From Streptococcus suis (GTDB lineage: Bacteria > Bacillota > Bacilli > Lactobacillales > Streptococcaceae): a DNA stretch of 64,000 bases. Shown piece by piece: positions 25,259 to 36,500 of this stretch. The notes under the pieces are model-generated. The model was not told where the DNA came from. It made no database searches and was given only the letters and a program-made list of their open reading frames with translations. Every line of letters begins with the position of its first letter. Position 1 is the stretch's first letter. A program made the position numbers and the translations under genes. The stretch spans positions 62,001 through 126,000 of the forward strand of contig NZ_JAEUXI010000005.1 of NCBI RefSeq assembly GCF_016775005.1, given 5' to 3'.

Positions 25259-28200
25259 ATGGGAAAATTAATGCCGGGTCGGATTCGACAAGCTGGAATT
25301 GATCTCTATGAGGCTGGGCATCTTCGGTTGAAAACTGTTCAGGACAAGCGATTTCTATTTGATTGTCAGGGTGTTGAAGTCGAGTATGATTTGAGGGGAC
25401 AAGAGGTGGTTTGTCAATGCGCAGATTATGGTCTGCGGCAATACTGCCTGCACCAAGCAGCGGTAGAATACTATTTTAACAATCATCCGGAAGGCAAGAT
25501 GCAGCTACTTGCCCATCAGGAGGAGGTGGCTTTGCAGGTGGAAATTCTAGAGGAGAATCCCTTTATTGAAAGCTTAAAACGCCCCTATGAGGATGGACGG
25601 TGGACCTATCGATTGTCTGTCCATGGGCAGGTCATGGCCTTTGAGAAAACCATTGATTGGACCTTGAAAATTTCCCGCTATCCAGATGATAAATGGTATG
25701 TTGTCCGTGATATAGGAGCCTTTTTGAAAGTAGTAGCTAACCAAGGAAATTACCAATTTGGGAAGCACTATTTTGAGCAGCTGACCTATGCTGATTTTGA
25801 TCAGGCAAGTCAGTTTTTTCTGGATTTTTTAGATCGCTTGCAGCCGCATCGTGTCCGCTTGGATGATCCGATTTTTGTCAATATGGGGCGGCATCTGCGC
25901 TTGCCTCTAGTCGCCTTTGAAGAAGGGCTAGAACTAATGCAGGACTTGGCTGATTTTCAATTTGAACACCAACTAAAGGCCTATGACGCGGTTGCCATTG
26001 GAAACTTGCAGGCTGACCAGGAATTGTATCGTTTTCAGGTCAAGGTTGAAACTAACTACTTTTTGGTGGTATTTGAAGAAAAGCCTGTCTTGGAACTATA
26101 TAAGGGACGCTTTTTGCTCGTTGGCAATCAATTTTATCTGGTCAGCCGACAACAGGAGCGGATTCGGTCCGTTTTACTCTCCTATTTGGACCTCTCATCT
26201 GGTCAGGGTCAGGTACGTGTGGAATTTAGAGATCAAGATCAGCTGGCCTTGATTTTGCTTGATTTAGCCCAGCTAGGTCCTGTTGTAGCTCCCAAACAAT
26301 TTGAAATTCGTGATTTTAAACCAGAGTTTCACTTTGATCAAACAGAGTCTGGTGAGATCAGCTTAGCCTTGCAGCTCCGCTTTTCCCGCGTCTTAGTAAC
26401 AAGTCGAGAAGAACTGGACCAACTACCCTTTGCTAGTCATAAGAACCATTTGGATGCTGTCTTGGATATGATAGATAAGGCTGGGTTTGTCGGAGATTTT
26501 CAGGCACTACATGCCCCAATGTCAGGCGCAGATCTGTATCGTTTTTTTACTCAAAAACTGGAGCAGTTTTCTAAGATGGGCTTGGTTCACTTGAGTCCGA
26601 GCTTGAAGGCTCTTCAGGTCAGCCCAAGTCCTAAGATTCAGATTGAGAAGGGTCAAGGTTTGTTGCAGGTTCTCTTTGATTTTGATGGGATTGACCAGGA
26701 AGAAGTAGATGCAGCCCTGTCGGCCTTGTTTAGTCAGGAGGCCTATTATTCAACCAGGCAGGGGAAGTTGTTGGTTTTTGATCAGGAGACTCGCGCCATC
26801 AGTCAAACCTTGCAGGAGTTGCGGATTGGTCGCATGCGCAAGGGTGGCCTGTCTGTGCCTTCTTTTAGAGCCCACCAGTTGGCTGAGAGCTTGGCAGGAA
26901 GGGGAGAAATAGCTTTTTCTAAGGAATTCCTAGAGATGGCACGCTATCTAGCGCGGCCAGAGAGCTTCCCTATGCCAGATGTTCAGATTACGAGCCAGTT
27001 AAGGGATTACCAGAAAGTAGGTATTCAATGGCTTGCTAACTTAGATTATTTTGGTTTTGGTGGGATCTTAGCCGATGAGATGGGGCTGGGAAAGACCCTG
27101 CAGACCATCGCCTTTCTTTCTACCAAGAAGTCAATAGATGGCAAGGTGTTGATCTTAGCACCATCGAGTTTGATCTATAACTGGCAGGATGAATTTCATC
27201 AATTTGCTCCCCAGATGGACCTGGTGGTGGTCAATGGGAGTAAGGACCAGCGAGTTTCCTTGCTATCGGAAGAACACCATGTTTATGTGACCAGCTATAC
27301 TGCCTTTCGTCAAGATGTGGATGAGTACCAAAACAAGTCCTTCCGCTACCTATTCCTGGATGAAGCCCAAGTGATGAAAAATACCCAGACCAAGATAGCG
27401 CAGCTCTTGCGGAATTTTGAAGTGGAGAGGGTCTTTGCCCTATCAGGAACACCGATTGAAAACCGACTGTCCGAGTTGTGGTCCATTTTTCAAATTGTTT
27501 TGCCCGGTTTATTGCCGAACAAGAAAGAATTCTCCAAGCTTACTGCCTCTGCGGTTTCCAAGCTGATTCAGCCCTTTGTTCTTAGAAGGCGAAAAGAGGA
27601 TGTATTGGTGGAATTGCCTGATTTGATTGAATCAAAGGTTATTTCAGAACTAACAGATCAGCAAAAATCTCTTTACTTGGCCCAGTTGGAACAAATTCGG
27701 TCGGGTTTGTTAGATGGTGGAGATGAGGCCTTGCAAAAGAGGCGAATTGAAATTTTGGCAGGCATTACCCGCTTGCGGCAAATTTGTGATACGCCGAAAC
27801 TGTTTATGGATTCCTATCAAGGAGACAGTGGAAAGCTAGCTAGCTTGAGGGACTTGCTTGAACGGTTAAAGGCGGAGCAACACCGTGTCTTGATTTTCTC
27901 TCAATTTCGCCAGATGCTGGACTTGATTGCCCAGGAGGTGGATGATCTGGGGATGACCTCCTATCTCTTGACTGGATCAACCCCTGCAAAAGAGCGGCAG
28001 GAAATGACCCAGGCATTTAACAAGGGGAGCCGGGATGTTTTCTTGATTTCCTTGAAGGCAGGGGGAGTCGGTTTGAATTTGACAGGGGCAGACACGGTTA
28101 TTTTGGTGGACTTATGGTGGAATCCTGCGGTAGAAGCTCAGGCCATCAGTAGGGCGCACCGTATGGGGCAGGAAGCCAAAGTGGAATGCTATCGCTTGAT

Positions 28201-28348
28201 TACCAAGGGTACCATCGAAGAGAAAATCCAAGAATTACAAGCGAGCAAGGCAGAACTGGTAACAAGCGTACTGGATGGGGCGGAGGATCGTGCCTCCCTG
28301 TCTCTGGATGATATCCGTCATATCTTGGGCCTACCCCCAGGTCAATAA
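25259..28348 (+). CDS. SWIM zinc-finger SNF2-family helicase
   Basis: Swi2/Snf2 DNA translocase of 1029 residues. N-terminal SWIM-type zinc finger with C-x-C and C-x-H pairs (VCQCADYGLRQYCLHQAAV, residues about 55-75), a long central region, then the ATPase: GILADEMGLGKTLQTIAFL (Walker A), LFLDEAQVMKN (DEAH-like), ALSGTPIENRLSELWS, and RecA2 motifs FSQFRQMLDLI, LISLKAGGVGLNLTGADTVI and QAISRAHRMGQ. Firmicute members lie near murC; the role may be DNA repair or chromosome dynamics but is not established. ATG 25259 follows AAAAGGAGAGG. Confidence 0.92.
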   Translation: MGKLMPGRIRQAGIDLYEAGHLRLKTVQDKRFLFDCQGVEVEYDLRGQEVVCQCADYGLRQYCLHQAAVEYYFNNHPEGKMQLLAHQEEVALQVEILEENPFIESLKRPYEDGRWTYRLSVHGQVMAFEKTIDWTLKISRYPDDKWYVVRDIGAFLKVVANQGNYQFGKHYFEQLTYADFDQASQFFLDFLDRLQPHRVRLDDPIFVNMGRHLRLPLVAFEEGLELMQDLADFQFEHQLKAYDAVAIGNLQADQELYRFQVKVETNYFLVVFEEKPVLELYKGRFLLVGNQFYLVSRQQERIRSVLLSYLDLSSGQGQVRVEFRDQDQLALILLDLAQLGPVVAPKQFEIRDFKPEFHFDQTESGEISLALQLRFSRVLVTSREELDQLPFASHKNHLDAVLDMIDKAGFVGDFQALHAPMSGADLYRFFTQKLEQFSKMGLVHLSPSLKALQVSPSPKIQIEKGQGLLQVLFDFDGIDQEEVDAALSALFSQEAYYSTRQGKLLVFDQETRAISQTLQELRIGRMRKGGLSVPSFRAHQLAESLAGRGEIAFSKEFLEMARYLARPESFPMPDVQITSQLRDYQKVGIQWLANLDYFGFGGILADEMGLGKTLQTIAFLSTKKSIDGKVLILAPSSLIYNWQDEFHQFAPQMDLVVVNGSKDQRVSLLSEEHHVYVTSYTAFRQDVDEYQNKSFRYLFLDEAQVMKNTQTKIAQLLRNFEVERVFALSGTPIENRLSELWSIFQIVLPGLLPNKKEFSKLTASAVSKLIQPFVLRRRKEDVLVELPDLIESKVISELTDQQKSLYLAQLEQIRSGLLDGGDEALQKRRIEILAGITRLRQICDTPKLFMDSYQGDSGKLASLRDLLERLKAEQHRVLIFSQFRQMLDLIAQEVDDLGMTSYLLTGSTPAKERQEMTQAFNKGSRDVFLISLKAGGVGLNLTGADTVILVDLWWNPAVEAQAISRAHRMGQEAKVECYRLITKGTIEEKIQELQASKAELVTSVLDGAEDRASLSLDDIRHILGLPPGQ

Positions 28349-28410
28349 GCCATTGATTGATAGAAGTGAAGTTTGGAATTAGCTCATAATTCAGCTTCAG
28401 AAAGATAAAC

Positions 28411-28440
28411 TTGGTCAAAAATCGGCTTCTGTGGTATAAT
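28411..28440 (+). promoter_or_regulatory. Promoter of murC operon
   Basis: TTGGTC, 18-base spacer, TATAAT with extended TGG; ribosome site GGATGAGAGG follows. Confidence 0.7.
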
Positions 28441-28465
28441 ATCTGTTTGAAAGGATGAGAGGACT

Positions 28466-29146
28466 ATGAATAGCCAGAATCGTTTTCCAGTGATTGCAGA
28501 CCATGAAAGTGTCGTCGAAATGCGACCAGCAATGGATCTGTACGATGAGACAGACTTAATCAGTAATATCCGAGGAAACTACCAGGACCGTTTTTTTGAT
28601 GTCCCTGTGCCAACGGACCTTCCAACAAAGGACAATCCTGTACAGGACGGTCCGTCAGAGAGGGACTTGCTGCCTCCTTTGTTTGAAGTGAAGCCAAGTC
28701 CGTATTCTCGTAAGGAACGGTTGGCCAAGCCGATGATCAAGTCAGATGCACGTGGCGAAGCCTTACCAAAAACTCAGGGGCAATTGGCGCGTGAGCAAGC
28801 CAGGGAAGATATCAAACGGAAAAAATCAGCTAGTTATTTGAAAAATGATAAGCCTCATCCTGCAAAGGTCATCAAAAAAGAACGACCAGTAGTCCAGCCT
28901 CAAAAGGGGAGTCAGGAACTAGCTGACTTAGCCAACAGACTACGTCAAGAAAATTACATCTTGGCAGACCTACCACCTGTTTACTCTTTGAAAAAAGAAG
29001 ATCGAGAGCAAGAAAAGGAAAAACCACGAAATTCCTATGATTTCTTGAGGAAGAGTCAGGTTTACAATTACCCAGAGCGGAAATTTCAAAAAGAACGCCG
29101 CATGGCCCAAGAATTGAATTTAACACACATGGAAGAGGAAATCTAA
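28466..29146 (+). CDS. Hydrophilic, probably disordered protein upstream of murC
   Basis: A 226-residue highly charged protein without membrane segments or domains I recognise. It is rich in Lys, Glu, Arg, Pro and Gln, with short motifs such as [45 protein letters not shown] and the C-terminal [23 protein letters not shown]. Its stop overlaps the murC start (TAATG), indicating coupled translation and a possible link to wall synthesis. Homologs lie at the same place in other streptococci as far as I recall; function unknown. Confidence 0.75.
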   Translation: MNSQNRFPVIADHESVVEMRPAMDLYDETDLISNIRGNYQDRFFDVPVPTDLPTKDNPVQDGPSERDLLPPLFEVKPSPYSRKERLAKPMIKSDARGEALPKTQGQLAREQAREDIKRKKSASYLKNDKPHPAKVIKKERPVVQPQKGSQELADLANRLRQENYILADLPPVYSLKKEDREQEKEKPRNSYDFLRKSQVYNYPERKFQKERRMAQELNLTHMEEEI

Positions 29147-30477
29147 TGACAAAAACCTATCATTTTATCGGGATTAAGGGTTCAGGGATGAGTGCCCTAG
29201 CTCTTATGTTGCACCAGATGGGCCACAAGGTCCAAGGAAGCGATGTTGAGAAATATTATTTTACTCAGCGTGGTTTGGAGCAAGCAGGGATTGCTATTCT
29301 TCCCTTTGATGAAAAGAACATCACAGCTGATGTCGAATTGATCGCTGGAAATGCCTTCCGCCCAGATAATAACGTAGAAATTGCCTACGCCGACGCTCAA
29401 GGCTTATCTTACAAACGCTACCATGAATTCCTGGGTGAATTTATGAAGGGCTTTACTAGCCTCGGTGTCGCTGGTGCCCACGGTAAAACTTCAACAACAG
29501 GTCTTTTGGCCCATGTGATGCGTAACATTACAGATACCTCTTTTTTGATTGGAGATGGTACGGGTCGTGGCTCCGCCAATGCCCAGTATTTCGTCTTTGA
29601 GTCTGATGAGTACGAGCGTCACTTTAAACCTTACTATCCTGAATACAGCATCATTACTAACATTGACTTTGACCACCCAGACTATTTCACTAGCTTGGAG
29701 GATGTCTTTAATGCTTTCAATGATTATGCTAAACAGGTGAAAAAGGGGCTCTTTCTGTATGGGGAAGATGAGCAACTCCGTCAGATTACAGCTCAAGCAC
29801 CAATTTACTACTACGGTTTTGGTGAGGACAATGACTTTGTGGCTTATGACTTGAAACCTTCTACAACAGGTTCCCAGTTCAAGGTGCGCCACGGAGAAAA
29901 AGAGCTAGGTCAGTTCCAAATTCCGACCTTTGGTAAGCACAATGTCATGAATGCAACCGCAGTCATTGCTAACCTCTATGTGGCTGGATTTGACTTGAAC
30001 TTGGTAGCGGAACATTTGAAAACCTTCGGTGGTGTCAAACGTCGTTTCACAGAGAAAGTGGTCAATGGTACGGTCATTATCGATGATTTTGCCCACCATC
30101 CAACCGAAATTATTGCGACCATTGATGCAGCACGTCAGAAATACCCAAGTAAAGAGATTGTGGCCATTTTCCAACCGCATACCTTCACACGAACCATTGC
30201 TCTATTGGATGAGTTTGCAGAAGCTCTCAATGATGCCGATGCTGTTTATTTGGCACAAATCTACGGATCTGCTCGAGAAACAGATAACGGACAAGTCAAA
30301 GTGGAAGATTTGGCAGCCAAAATCAATAAAAAAGGTGGACTGGTAACAGTAGAAAATACTTCGCCGCTCCTTGACCATGACAATGCAGTCTATGTCTTCA
30401 TGGGAGCAGGAGATATTCAATCCTATGAGTATTCCTTCGAACGCTTGCTGTCCAACCTATCTAATAATGTTCAATAA
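29146..30477 (+). CDS. murC: UDP-N-acetylmuramate--L-alanine ligase MurC
   Basis: Cytosolic ligase adding L-Ala to UDP-MurNAc, the first step of the stem peptide. N-terminal UDP-binding motif [19 protein letters not shown]-binding [15 protein letters not shown], central [11 protein letters not shown] and [13 protein letters not shown]-terminal [12 protein letters not shown] and FQPHTFTRT. 443 residues. Overlaps the preceding gene by one base. Confidence 0.97.
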   Translation: MTKTYHFIGIKGSGMSALALMLHQMGHKVQGSDVEKYYFTQRGLEQAGIAILPFDEKNITADVELIAGNAFRPDNNVEIAYADAQGLSYKRYHEFLGEFMKGFTSLGVAGAHGKTSTTGLLAHVMRNITDTSFLIGDGTGRGSANAQYFVFESDEYERHFKPYYPEYSIITNIDFDHPDYFTSLEDVFNAFNDYAKQVKKGLFLYGEDEQLRQITAQAPIYYYGFGEDNDFVAYDLKPSTTGSQFKVRHGEKELGQFQIPTFGKHNVMNATAVIANLYVAGFDLNLVAEHLKTFGGVKRRFTEKVVNGTVIIDDFAHHPTEIIATIDAARQKYPSKEIVAIFQPHTFTRTIALLDEFAEALNDADAVYLAQIYGSARETDNGQVKVEDLAAKINKKGGLVTVENTSPLLDHDNAVYVFMGAGDIQSYEYSFERLLSNLSNNVQ

Positions 30478-30483
30478 GAACAG

Positions 30484-30516
30484 AGCAAAGACAGAGGTCA
30501 GACCTCTGTCTTTGCT
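30484..30516. other. Perfect 15-bp hairpin between murC and the GNAT gene
   Basis: AGCAAAGACAGAGGT and its exact complement around CAG. No T-run follows, so it is not a classical terminator. The ribosome site of the next gene begins some seven bases behind it. It may slow 3' decay of murC mRNA or dampen expression downstream. Confidence 0.6.
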
Positions 30517-30534
30517 TGCTAGAAAGGAGACTGC

Positions 30535-31014
30535 ATGCAGCTACGATTTGTGACAAAAGGAGATGAGGCGGCACTTCTGGCTTTGGAAGAGGCCAGTTTT
30601 GTTGCGGAAGAACGAATTTCACCAGCGGTCCTTGCGTCATTTGCAAGTCACTCGTCTACTTCTTTAGTGGTAGAAGACCAAGGTCAGGTTTGTGCCTTTT
30701 TATTGACCAGGCCGATTGTTGGCTGGGACCTGACTGACCAAGTCTATTTCCAAGAGGTAAAGGTGGATGAAACAGGAAGTTGTCTAGCTGTTGCGAGTTT
30801 AGCTGTAGCTCAAGCCTATAAGGGGCAAGGTTTGGGCAGCCTTTTACTAGCCAGTTTGAAGGACTTAGTTGTCAATCAGGGCTGGGAAGGGATCAGTTTG
30901 ACCTGCCATGAAGAATTGCTTTCATTCTATTGCATGAACGGATTTGAAGATTTAGGAATCGGTTTGTCACAATTTGGAGGTTCAACTTGGTACCAAATGC
31001 GGTGGAAAGCTTGA
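30535..31014 (+). CDS. GNAT family N-acetyltransferase
   Basis: A 159-residue acetyl-CoA-dependent transferase. The acetyl-CoA site is seen in VASLAVAQAYKGQGLGSLLLASL (Q/R-x-x-G-x-G pattern); the C-terminal strand is HEELLSFYCMNGFEDLGI. Substrate cannot be predicted. AGAAAGGAG precedes the ATG. It lies between murC and mltG, separated from the latter by its own promoter. Confidence 0.85.
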   Translation: MQLRFVTKGDEAALLALEEASFVAEERISPAVLASFASHSSTSLVVEDQGQVCAFLLTRPIVGWDLTDQVYFQEVKVDETGSCLAVASLAVAQAYKGQGLGSLLLASLKDLVVNQGWEGISLTCHEELLSFYCMNGFEDLGIGLSQFGGSTWYQMRWKA

Positions 31015-31030
31015 TAAATAAAGGAAGTTC

Positions 31031-31059
31031 TTGATTTTGTTAGGCTTTTAAGATATAAT
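31031..31059 (+). promoter_or_regulatory. Promoter of mltG
   Basis: TTGATT, 17-base spacer, TATAAT. The GTG start at 31090 and AAAGGAG site follow. Confidence 0.75.
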
Positions 31060-31089
31060 AAAAGGTAATTGTGTGAAAGGAGTTTAATT

Positions 31090-32871
31090 GTGAGCAACGA
31101 TTCGAAAGAAAAGAACACACAATCTTCTAATTTTCGTGAACAAATTTTACGGGATTTGGAAGAGTTAAAACAAAAAAGATTAAGAGAGGCCCAGGGACAG
31201 GAACAAACGGAATCCATCGATTTGCAGCCAGAACCGTTAGTAGAAGACCATCTTCCAGTTGAGGAGATTGTTGTTCCGGAACCAGTTGCAATTGAGGAAG
31301 TCCTTATTTCAACGCCTCAAGCCGAGACGGCCGTAGCAGAGGATTTGGTTCGACCAACTGTTAAAATCGATGCGATTGATTTTGAAGAAGAAGTTCCAGT
31401 TGTGGTGAAACAATCAGAACCAGTTGTGCCAGTCACTCCAGTTGAGCAACCAAGTTTTGATGCTGGTTCTGAATTTGAAAACACAGTTGAACGAAACATT
31501 TCTGAGTTGCGTTCAATGGCAGAAAACTTTGAGCGTTCCGTTCCAACTCCAATTCCAGTTGAGGAGCCAGTTGTTGAATCCCTTGATGAAACACCACTTG
31601 CTGAAGACGAAGTTGAGTTGGATAAGACAATTGTGACGCCAGTCCCAGTTCCAGTTGAGGAAAATCAAGCGGAAAAACCAGTTGCAAAAGCTGGATTAGA
31701 AACGCCAAGACGCCGCAGCACCAAGCAAGCACGTAAGAAACAAGATAAGGCAGCTAAGCGCATTGTTTCAGTTGTGATGTTGGTAACCGTGTTGGCCCTG
31801 ATTTTGACAGCTGTTTCTGGTTATTTCTATGTTAAATCGAGCTTGGAACCAATCAATGCCAGCGCAACCGAGACAGTGCAGGTTGAAATTCCGGAAGGTT
31901 CATCAACTAAAGAGATTGCAGAAATTTTGCAAGATAACAACTTGATCAAAAATGCAACGATCTTTAACTACTATGCCAAATTGAAGAGCTACAACAATTT
32001 CCAAAGTGGTTTCTACAATTTGAGCCAAAGCATGTCAGTAGATGACTTGGCAAAAGCCTTGCAAGAAGGTGGTACGCCAGTAGCGGAAGATCCAATCGCA
32101 GGTAAAGTCTTGGTGGTTGAAGGCTACACCTTGGAGCAAATCTCTAAGGCTGTGACAGATAATGTCTATACAGATGATACAACGGACACAACGCCATTTA
32201 CTGCAGAAGAGTTTATGGCAACTGTGCAAAACCAAGATTTCATTGCGCGAATGGTAGCAGCTTACCCAACCTTGTTTGCCAGCTTGCCAGCAGCAGATTC
32301 AGGTGTTAAATACCAATTGGAAGGCTACCTCTTCCCAGCAACCTATGATTATACAGCAGACACAACTGTAGAAGGCTTGATTGAGCAAATGATTGCTGCA
32401 ATGGATGCCAACTTGAAACCTTACTATGAGAGCTTGGCAGCCAAAGGCTTGGATGTTAATTCTGTGTTGACCATGGCTTCATTGGTCGAAAAAGAAGGTT
32501 CAACAGATGAAGATCGTCGTAATATCGCAAGCGTCTTCTACAACCGTATCAATGCTGGTATTCCACTTCAATCAAACATTGCTATTCTTTATGCGATGGG
32601 CATGCTTGGTCAAGAAACAACCTTGGCACAAGATGCTGCTATCGATACAGCAATCGATTCACCATATAACATCTATGTCAACTATGGCTTGATGCCTGGT
32701 CCAGTTGATAGCCCAAGTCTATCAGCTATCGAAGCAACAGTAAATCCAAATACAACTGACTACTACTATTTTGTTGCAGATGTAACGACAGGAACTGTTT
32801 ACTTCACGAACTCTTATGAAGAACACTTGGCGAACGTTGAAACATACGTGAACAGCAAGCTAAACAATTAG
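31090..32871 (+). CDS. mltG: Endolytic murein transglycosylase MltG
   Basis: Membrane-bound YceG-family enzyme that cuts nascent glycan strands, working with the elongation machinery in streptococci. The long cytosolic part (residues 1-220) is rich in Glu, Val and Pro with repeated PVEEP-like units. One membrane segment (VVMLVTVLALILTAVSGYFYV) follows at about 225-245, then a LysM-like part and the catalytic domain with SLVEKEGSTDEDRRNIASVFYNRI; the EKE at 467-469 holds the catalytic Glu. GTG 31090 is chosen because AAAGGAG sits seven bases upstream. 593 residues. Confidence 0.94.
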   Translation: MSNDSKEKNTQSSNFREQILRDLEELKQKRLREAQGQEQTESIDLQPEPLVEDHLPVEEIVVPEPVAIEEVLISTPQAETAVAEDLVRPTVKIDAIDFEEEVPVVVKQSEPVVPVTPVEQPSFDAGSEFENTVERNISELRSMAENFERSVPTPIPVEEPVVESLDETPLAEDEVELDKTIVTPVPVPVEENQAEKPVAKAGLETPRRRSTKQARKKQDKAAKRIVSVVMLVTVLALILTAVSGYFYVKSSLEPINASATETVQVEIPEGSSTKEIAEILQDNNLIKNATIFNYYAKLKSYNNFQSGFYNLSQSMSVDDLAKALQEGGTPVAEDPIAGKVLVVEGYTLEQISKAVTDNVYTDDTTDTTPFTAEEFMATVQNQDFIARMVAAYPTLFASLPAADSGVKYQLEGYLFPATYDYTADTTVEGLIEQMIAAMDANLKPYYESLAAKGLDVNSVLTMASLVEKEGSTDEDRRNIASVFYNRINAGIPLQSNIAILYAMGMLGQETTLAQDAAIDTAIDSPYNIYVNYGLMPGPVDSPSLSAIEATVNPNTTDYYYFVADVTTGTVYFTNSYEEHLANVETYVNSKLNN

Positions 32872-32885
32872 GAGTCTATCCCGTA

Positions 32886-32921
32886 ACAAAATTATGTGGT
32901 TTTGCCACATAATTTTGTTTT
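32886..32921. terminator. Strong bidirectional-type terminator between mltG and greA
   Basis: Perfect 14-bp stem ACAAAATTATGTGG / CCACATAATTTTGT with a five-base loop and T-rich tail. greA is only 44 bases further on in the same direction. Confidence 0.85.
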
Positions 32922-32964
32922 CGTATTTTATGATCAAAATAAAACAATACAAAAAGGAATTATC

Positions 32965-33447
32965 ATGGCAGAAAAAACCTACCCTATGACCCTTCTTGAG
33001 AAGGAAAAATTAGAAAAAGAATTAGAAGAACTAAAATTGGTTCGTCGTCCAGAAATCGTTGAGCGTATTAAAATTGCGCGTTCTTATGGAGACCTTTCAG
33101 AGAACTCAGAATATGAGGCAGCCAAAGATGAGCAGGCTTTTGTTGAGGGTCAAATCTCAATGATTGAAACGAAAATTCGTTATGCTGAAATCGTTAACTC
33201 AGATGCGGTTGCTGCGGATGAAGTCGCTATCGGTAAATCTGTAACGGTTCAGGAAGTCGGCGAATCAGATGAGGAAGTTTACCATATTGTTGGTGCTGCG
33301 GGTGCAGATGCTTTTGCAAACAAGGTATCCAATGAAAGTCCGATTGGACAAGCCTTGATTGGTAAAAAGACAGGTGACCTAGCTACTGTTGAAACCCCTG
33401 TTGGTAGCTACCAGGTTAAGATTTTGAAGGTTGAAAAATCAGTATAA
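32965..33447 (+). CDS. greA: Transcription elongation factor GreA
   Basis: Binds the secondary channel of RNA polymerase and stimulates transcript cleavage to rescue stalled complexes. N-terminal coiled coil ([50 protein letters not shown] region, residues 10-60) with the tip acidic residues in DLSENSEY, then the FKBP-like C-terminal domain ([24 protein letters not shown]). 160 residues from ATG 32965, preceded by AAAAAGGAAT. A longer frame from 32896 runs through the terminator and is rejected. Confidence 0.97.
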   Translation: MAEKTYPMTLLEKEKLEKELEELKLVRRPEIVERIKIARSYGDLSENSEYEAAKDEQAFVEGQISMIETKIRYAEIVNSDAVAADEVAIGKSVTVQEVGESDEEVYHIVGAAGADAFANKVSNESPIGQALIGKKTGDLATVETPVGSYQVKILKVEKSV

Positions 33448-33459
33448 GTCGCTAAAGCG

Positions 33460-33488
33460 GAGTTGGGCATGAGCCCGGCTCTTTTTTT
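33460..33488 (+). terminator. Terminator after greA
   Basis: Stem GAGTTGGGC / GCCCGGCTC with ATGA loop and T7 tail. Confidence 0.92.
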
Positions 33489-33589
33489 ATTTAAAATATA
33501 CTATATATTACTATGATATTGTGTGCATTTTGGGAAGTTTTGTACTAAAATAAGGATAGGATTATACGTTTAATAATAAAGGAGGAAAA

Positions 33590-36500
33590 ATGAGTCGGTT
33601 TTTTTATGAAAAGCGAAAAGCATTTTCGATACGGAAATTGTCCGTAGGTGTCTTATCTCTCTGCATTGCAAACTTTGCTTTAGCACCTCTTTTGGCTACA
33701 CCGCAGGTTTTAGCTAATGAGATTCAGTCGGAAAGAGATCTAAAGCAGATTCAGTTTCGCTACGTCTTAGATAGTGAGCTGAATCGTAAGGATCTTGAAA
33801 GATTGGTTGAGGTCTTACCAGCCAAGGTCAGTCAGGATGTGACTTACTATTTGGTATATCAGGTAGAGCGGCCTGCCATCTTGCCAGCCACTGGGCAAAT
33901 TGCTTCTCAGCTGGGTTTGGTGCTTGCTGGAGGCTTTCTCTTGGTTGGATTGGCAGCAAGTCGTTCGAAAAAGGCACGTGTCGTCTGCTTGCTTTATGTC
34001 ACAATCGGCGGAGCAGTCTTTCCTGTTTTAGAGTTAGCTGCCCTAGAATCGTCAGTCTTAGCATCCCATAATCAAACAATCACCTTAGCAGTTGGAGAGT
34101 CACTTCCAGACGGAAAAATTCAGATTGCAGGTCACCGCTTTTTAGGTTATTTGGTGGATGGAGAAAAAGCAGAGCTTCCGCAGAAGAAAGCGGAGGTAGG
34201 AGGCAGGACAAATTCCGCTAGTCAGGGTGAGCAGGAAAGCCTTTCGCAAAAAAATGAGAAGGAGTTTCTTCAGAAAGAAAAGGAAATAGAGCAGGTTACA
34301 CAGCCTGCCATCTTGCCAGAAATCCGTTACCGTGAAGAGGTTGAAGTCCTGCCAGCGCCTGTTGAAGAAAGAGAAGATCCCAATCTAGTTGTGGGAGAAA
34401 GCAGAATGGAAGAAGGTCAGGATGGACAACGGACCTATCACTACAAAGAAACCTGGGTAAACAATCACTTAGTTCAAACAGACTTAATGGATGTCCAGGA
34501 GACCCCAGCCCGTCCACATATTCTCTATATGGGCAGTAAGGCGGTTGAAAACCAGGACCAAGTTGAGGCAATAAGTTGGTCTCTTGGAGAAGAAAGTTTG
34601 AACCACAAGGTGGTGCCGTTGGCCTTTGATTTGCAGCAACGGACTGAACGCCAAGACCTAGCTATTGCAGAAGTAGAGATTCGAACAGATAGACTTTTGG
34701 TAGGAGAAACAGAGCGACAGCCAGGCCAGGCTGGTCAGCTTATCATTGACTATCAAGATGTGGTCGTCGCTGGTCAAGTAGTGGCCAGCAAGGAGTTGGG
34801 GCGACAAGAAATTGCTGGGAAACCAAGCATTCTGTATATTGGGACTAGGGAGGAAGGGGCTGCTCTTCCAGAACAGCTACAAGAAGAGGTCACACAGGTT
34901 CCTGACCAAGCCCCTCAACAAATCCCTTCAGCTGCCCTAGAGTTTGAATTGGTCAATCGAACTGCTTCAGAAGATCTACCAATAGTGGTGGAGAGAGTGG
35001 AAACAGACCGCCTGCCGAGCGGTGAAACAGAAATCGAAGAAGGTCAGGCAGGGCGAATTGAAATTGACTACCAAGATGTGGTTGTCGCAGGACAAGTTGT
35101 AGCAAGCAATGAATTGTCTCGTCGTGAGTTTCCGGGACGTCCTAGTATTCACTATATTGGAATAGGTGAAACAGAGGAGATTGTAAGCTCTGAGGCAATC
35201 GTACAAGTCCCAGATTATGCTCCAAGTCGTCCTGCATTGCCAAGTCTTCCGATTCAGGAGCTTAGCCGGTCTGAGGAAATTAGCTTGGAAATCCCAGAGG
35301 AACGGATTTCAACGCAGGATCTAGCCCGGGGTCAAACTCGAGTAGAAGAAGGGCGAGCAGGCAAGCACATCATCCAATACAAGGATACCTTTGTTGATGG
35401 GAAACTCATTTCGAGCCAGGAAACTAGTCGAGAGGAAATTCCGTCAATTAGTCGGAAAATTTTTGAAGGGATAGGGATTGATGAAAAATTAGTTGCCCCT
35501 TTATACCAGTCAGATAAGTCAGTCGCACAGATTGAGCGAGTAGAGGAAATTGTTTCCCATGGCTTTAGGGAAGAAATCAATGCCGATTTGCGTCAAGATG
35601 AGGTTGTTGTCTTACCGGGTAGAAATGGCCTCAAGGAAGTCACCTATGCCCGTATTAGCGACCAGCGAACTGTCTTAACCAGTCGAGTCTTGGAAGAAGC
35701 ACAGGATCAGGTTACTGTCCGAGGTAGCCGTCAGGATGGTAAGCTAGTTGCTCCTTTGTATCAAGCAGACAAGCCTGTTGCAAAAATCCGGTACCAGATC
35801 GAACAGGTCCCCTTTAGCCACCGGGAGGAAGAGCGACCAGAGTGGCTAGAAGGACGGATTGAGATGCAGGAAGGGCAGACTGGGGAAAATCGCCTGACCT
35901 ATTTTGATATTGGCGACCAATCCCATTTGGTGAAGAGAGAGGTGATTCGTGAAGCGCGAGACCAGATTACCTACCGAGGCAGTAAGGTCGTCGAACTCCC
36001 AACACCTCCTAGTCCAGCACTAGAAGAATTTGGACCAAAACCAACACTCAGTCTTCGTCTGACCCAGACGGACAAGGAAGGCAAGTCAGTTAGTCTAGCT
36101 TATCTATTAGAAGACAAGGCCAAACGCTTCCAATCGGCTCGAGCAAGTCTCTATATTGGTGATACCCTCGTGGAAACCAAGGAGTTGAAGGTTCAAGGCC
36201 TCTTCCGTCAAGTAACATTTAGTCAACTGCAAGAAAATATTGATTACACTGTTCGGGCAGAAATTACCTACCGAGCAGGTGAACAAGAGTTGATAGATTC
36301 AGTTGCTGACGAAGCAAGTGTAATCCTTGAAGCCCGTCGTATCCAGTTTAAGCATACGGACCGGCCAGAGTTATGGCAGTTTACCAATGGCCAGGCGACC
36401 CGTATTTTGCAGCTGAATGAGATTCCACAAGAGACCAGTTCATACTATATCAAGCTAGTTTCTGAAGAGGCCAAGGAAGTACTTCTGCCGGTGGCAAGTA

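Noticed and set aside
34331..35990. Repeat block as CRISPR or VNTR
   Set aside because: The repetition is at protein level (G5 modules of 70-100 residues, diverged), without short identical DNA repeats and spacers.
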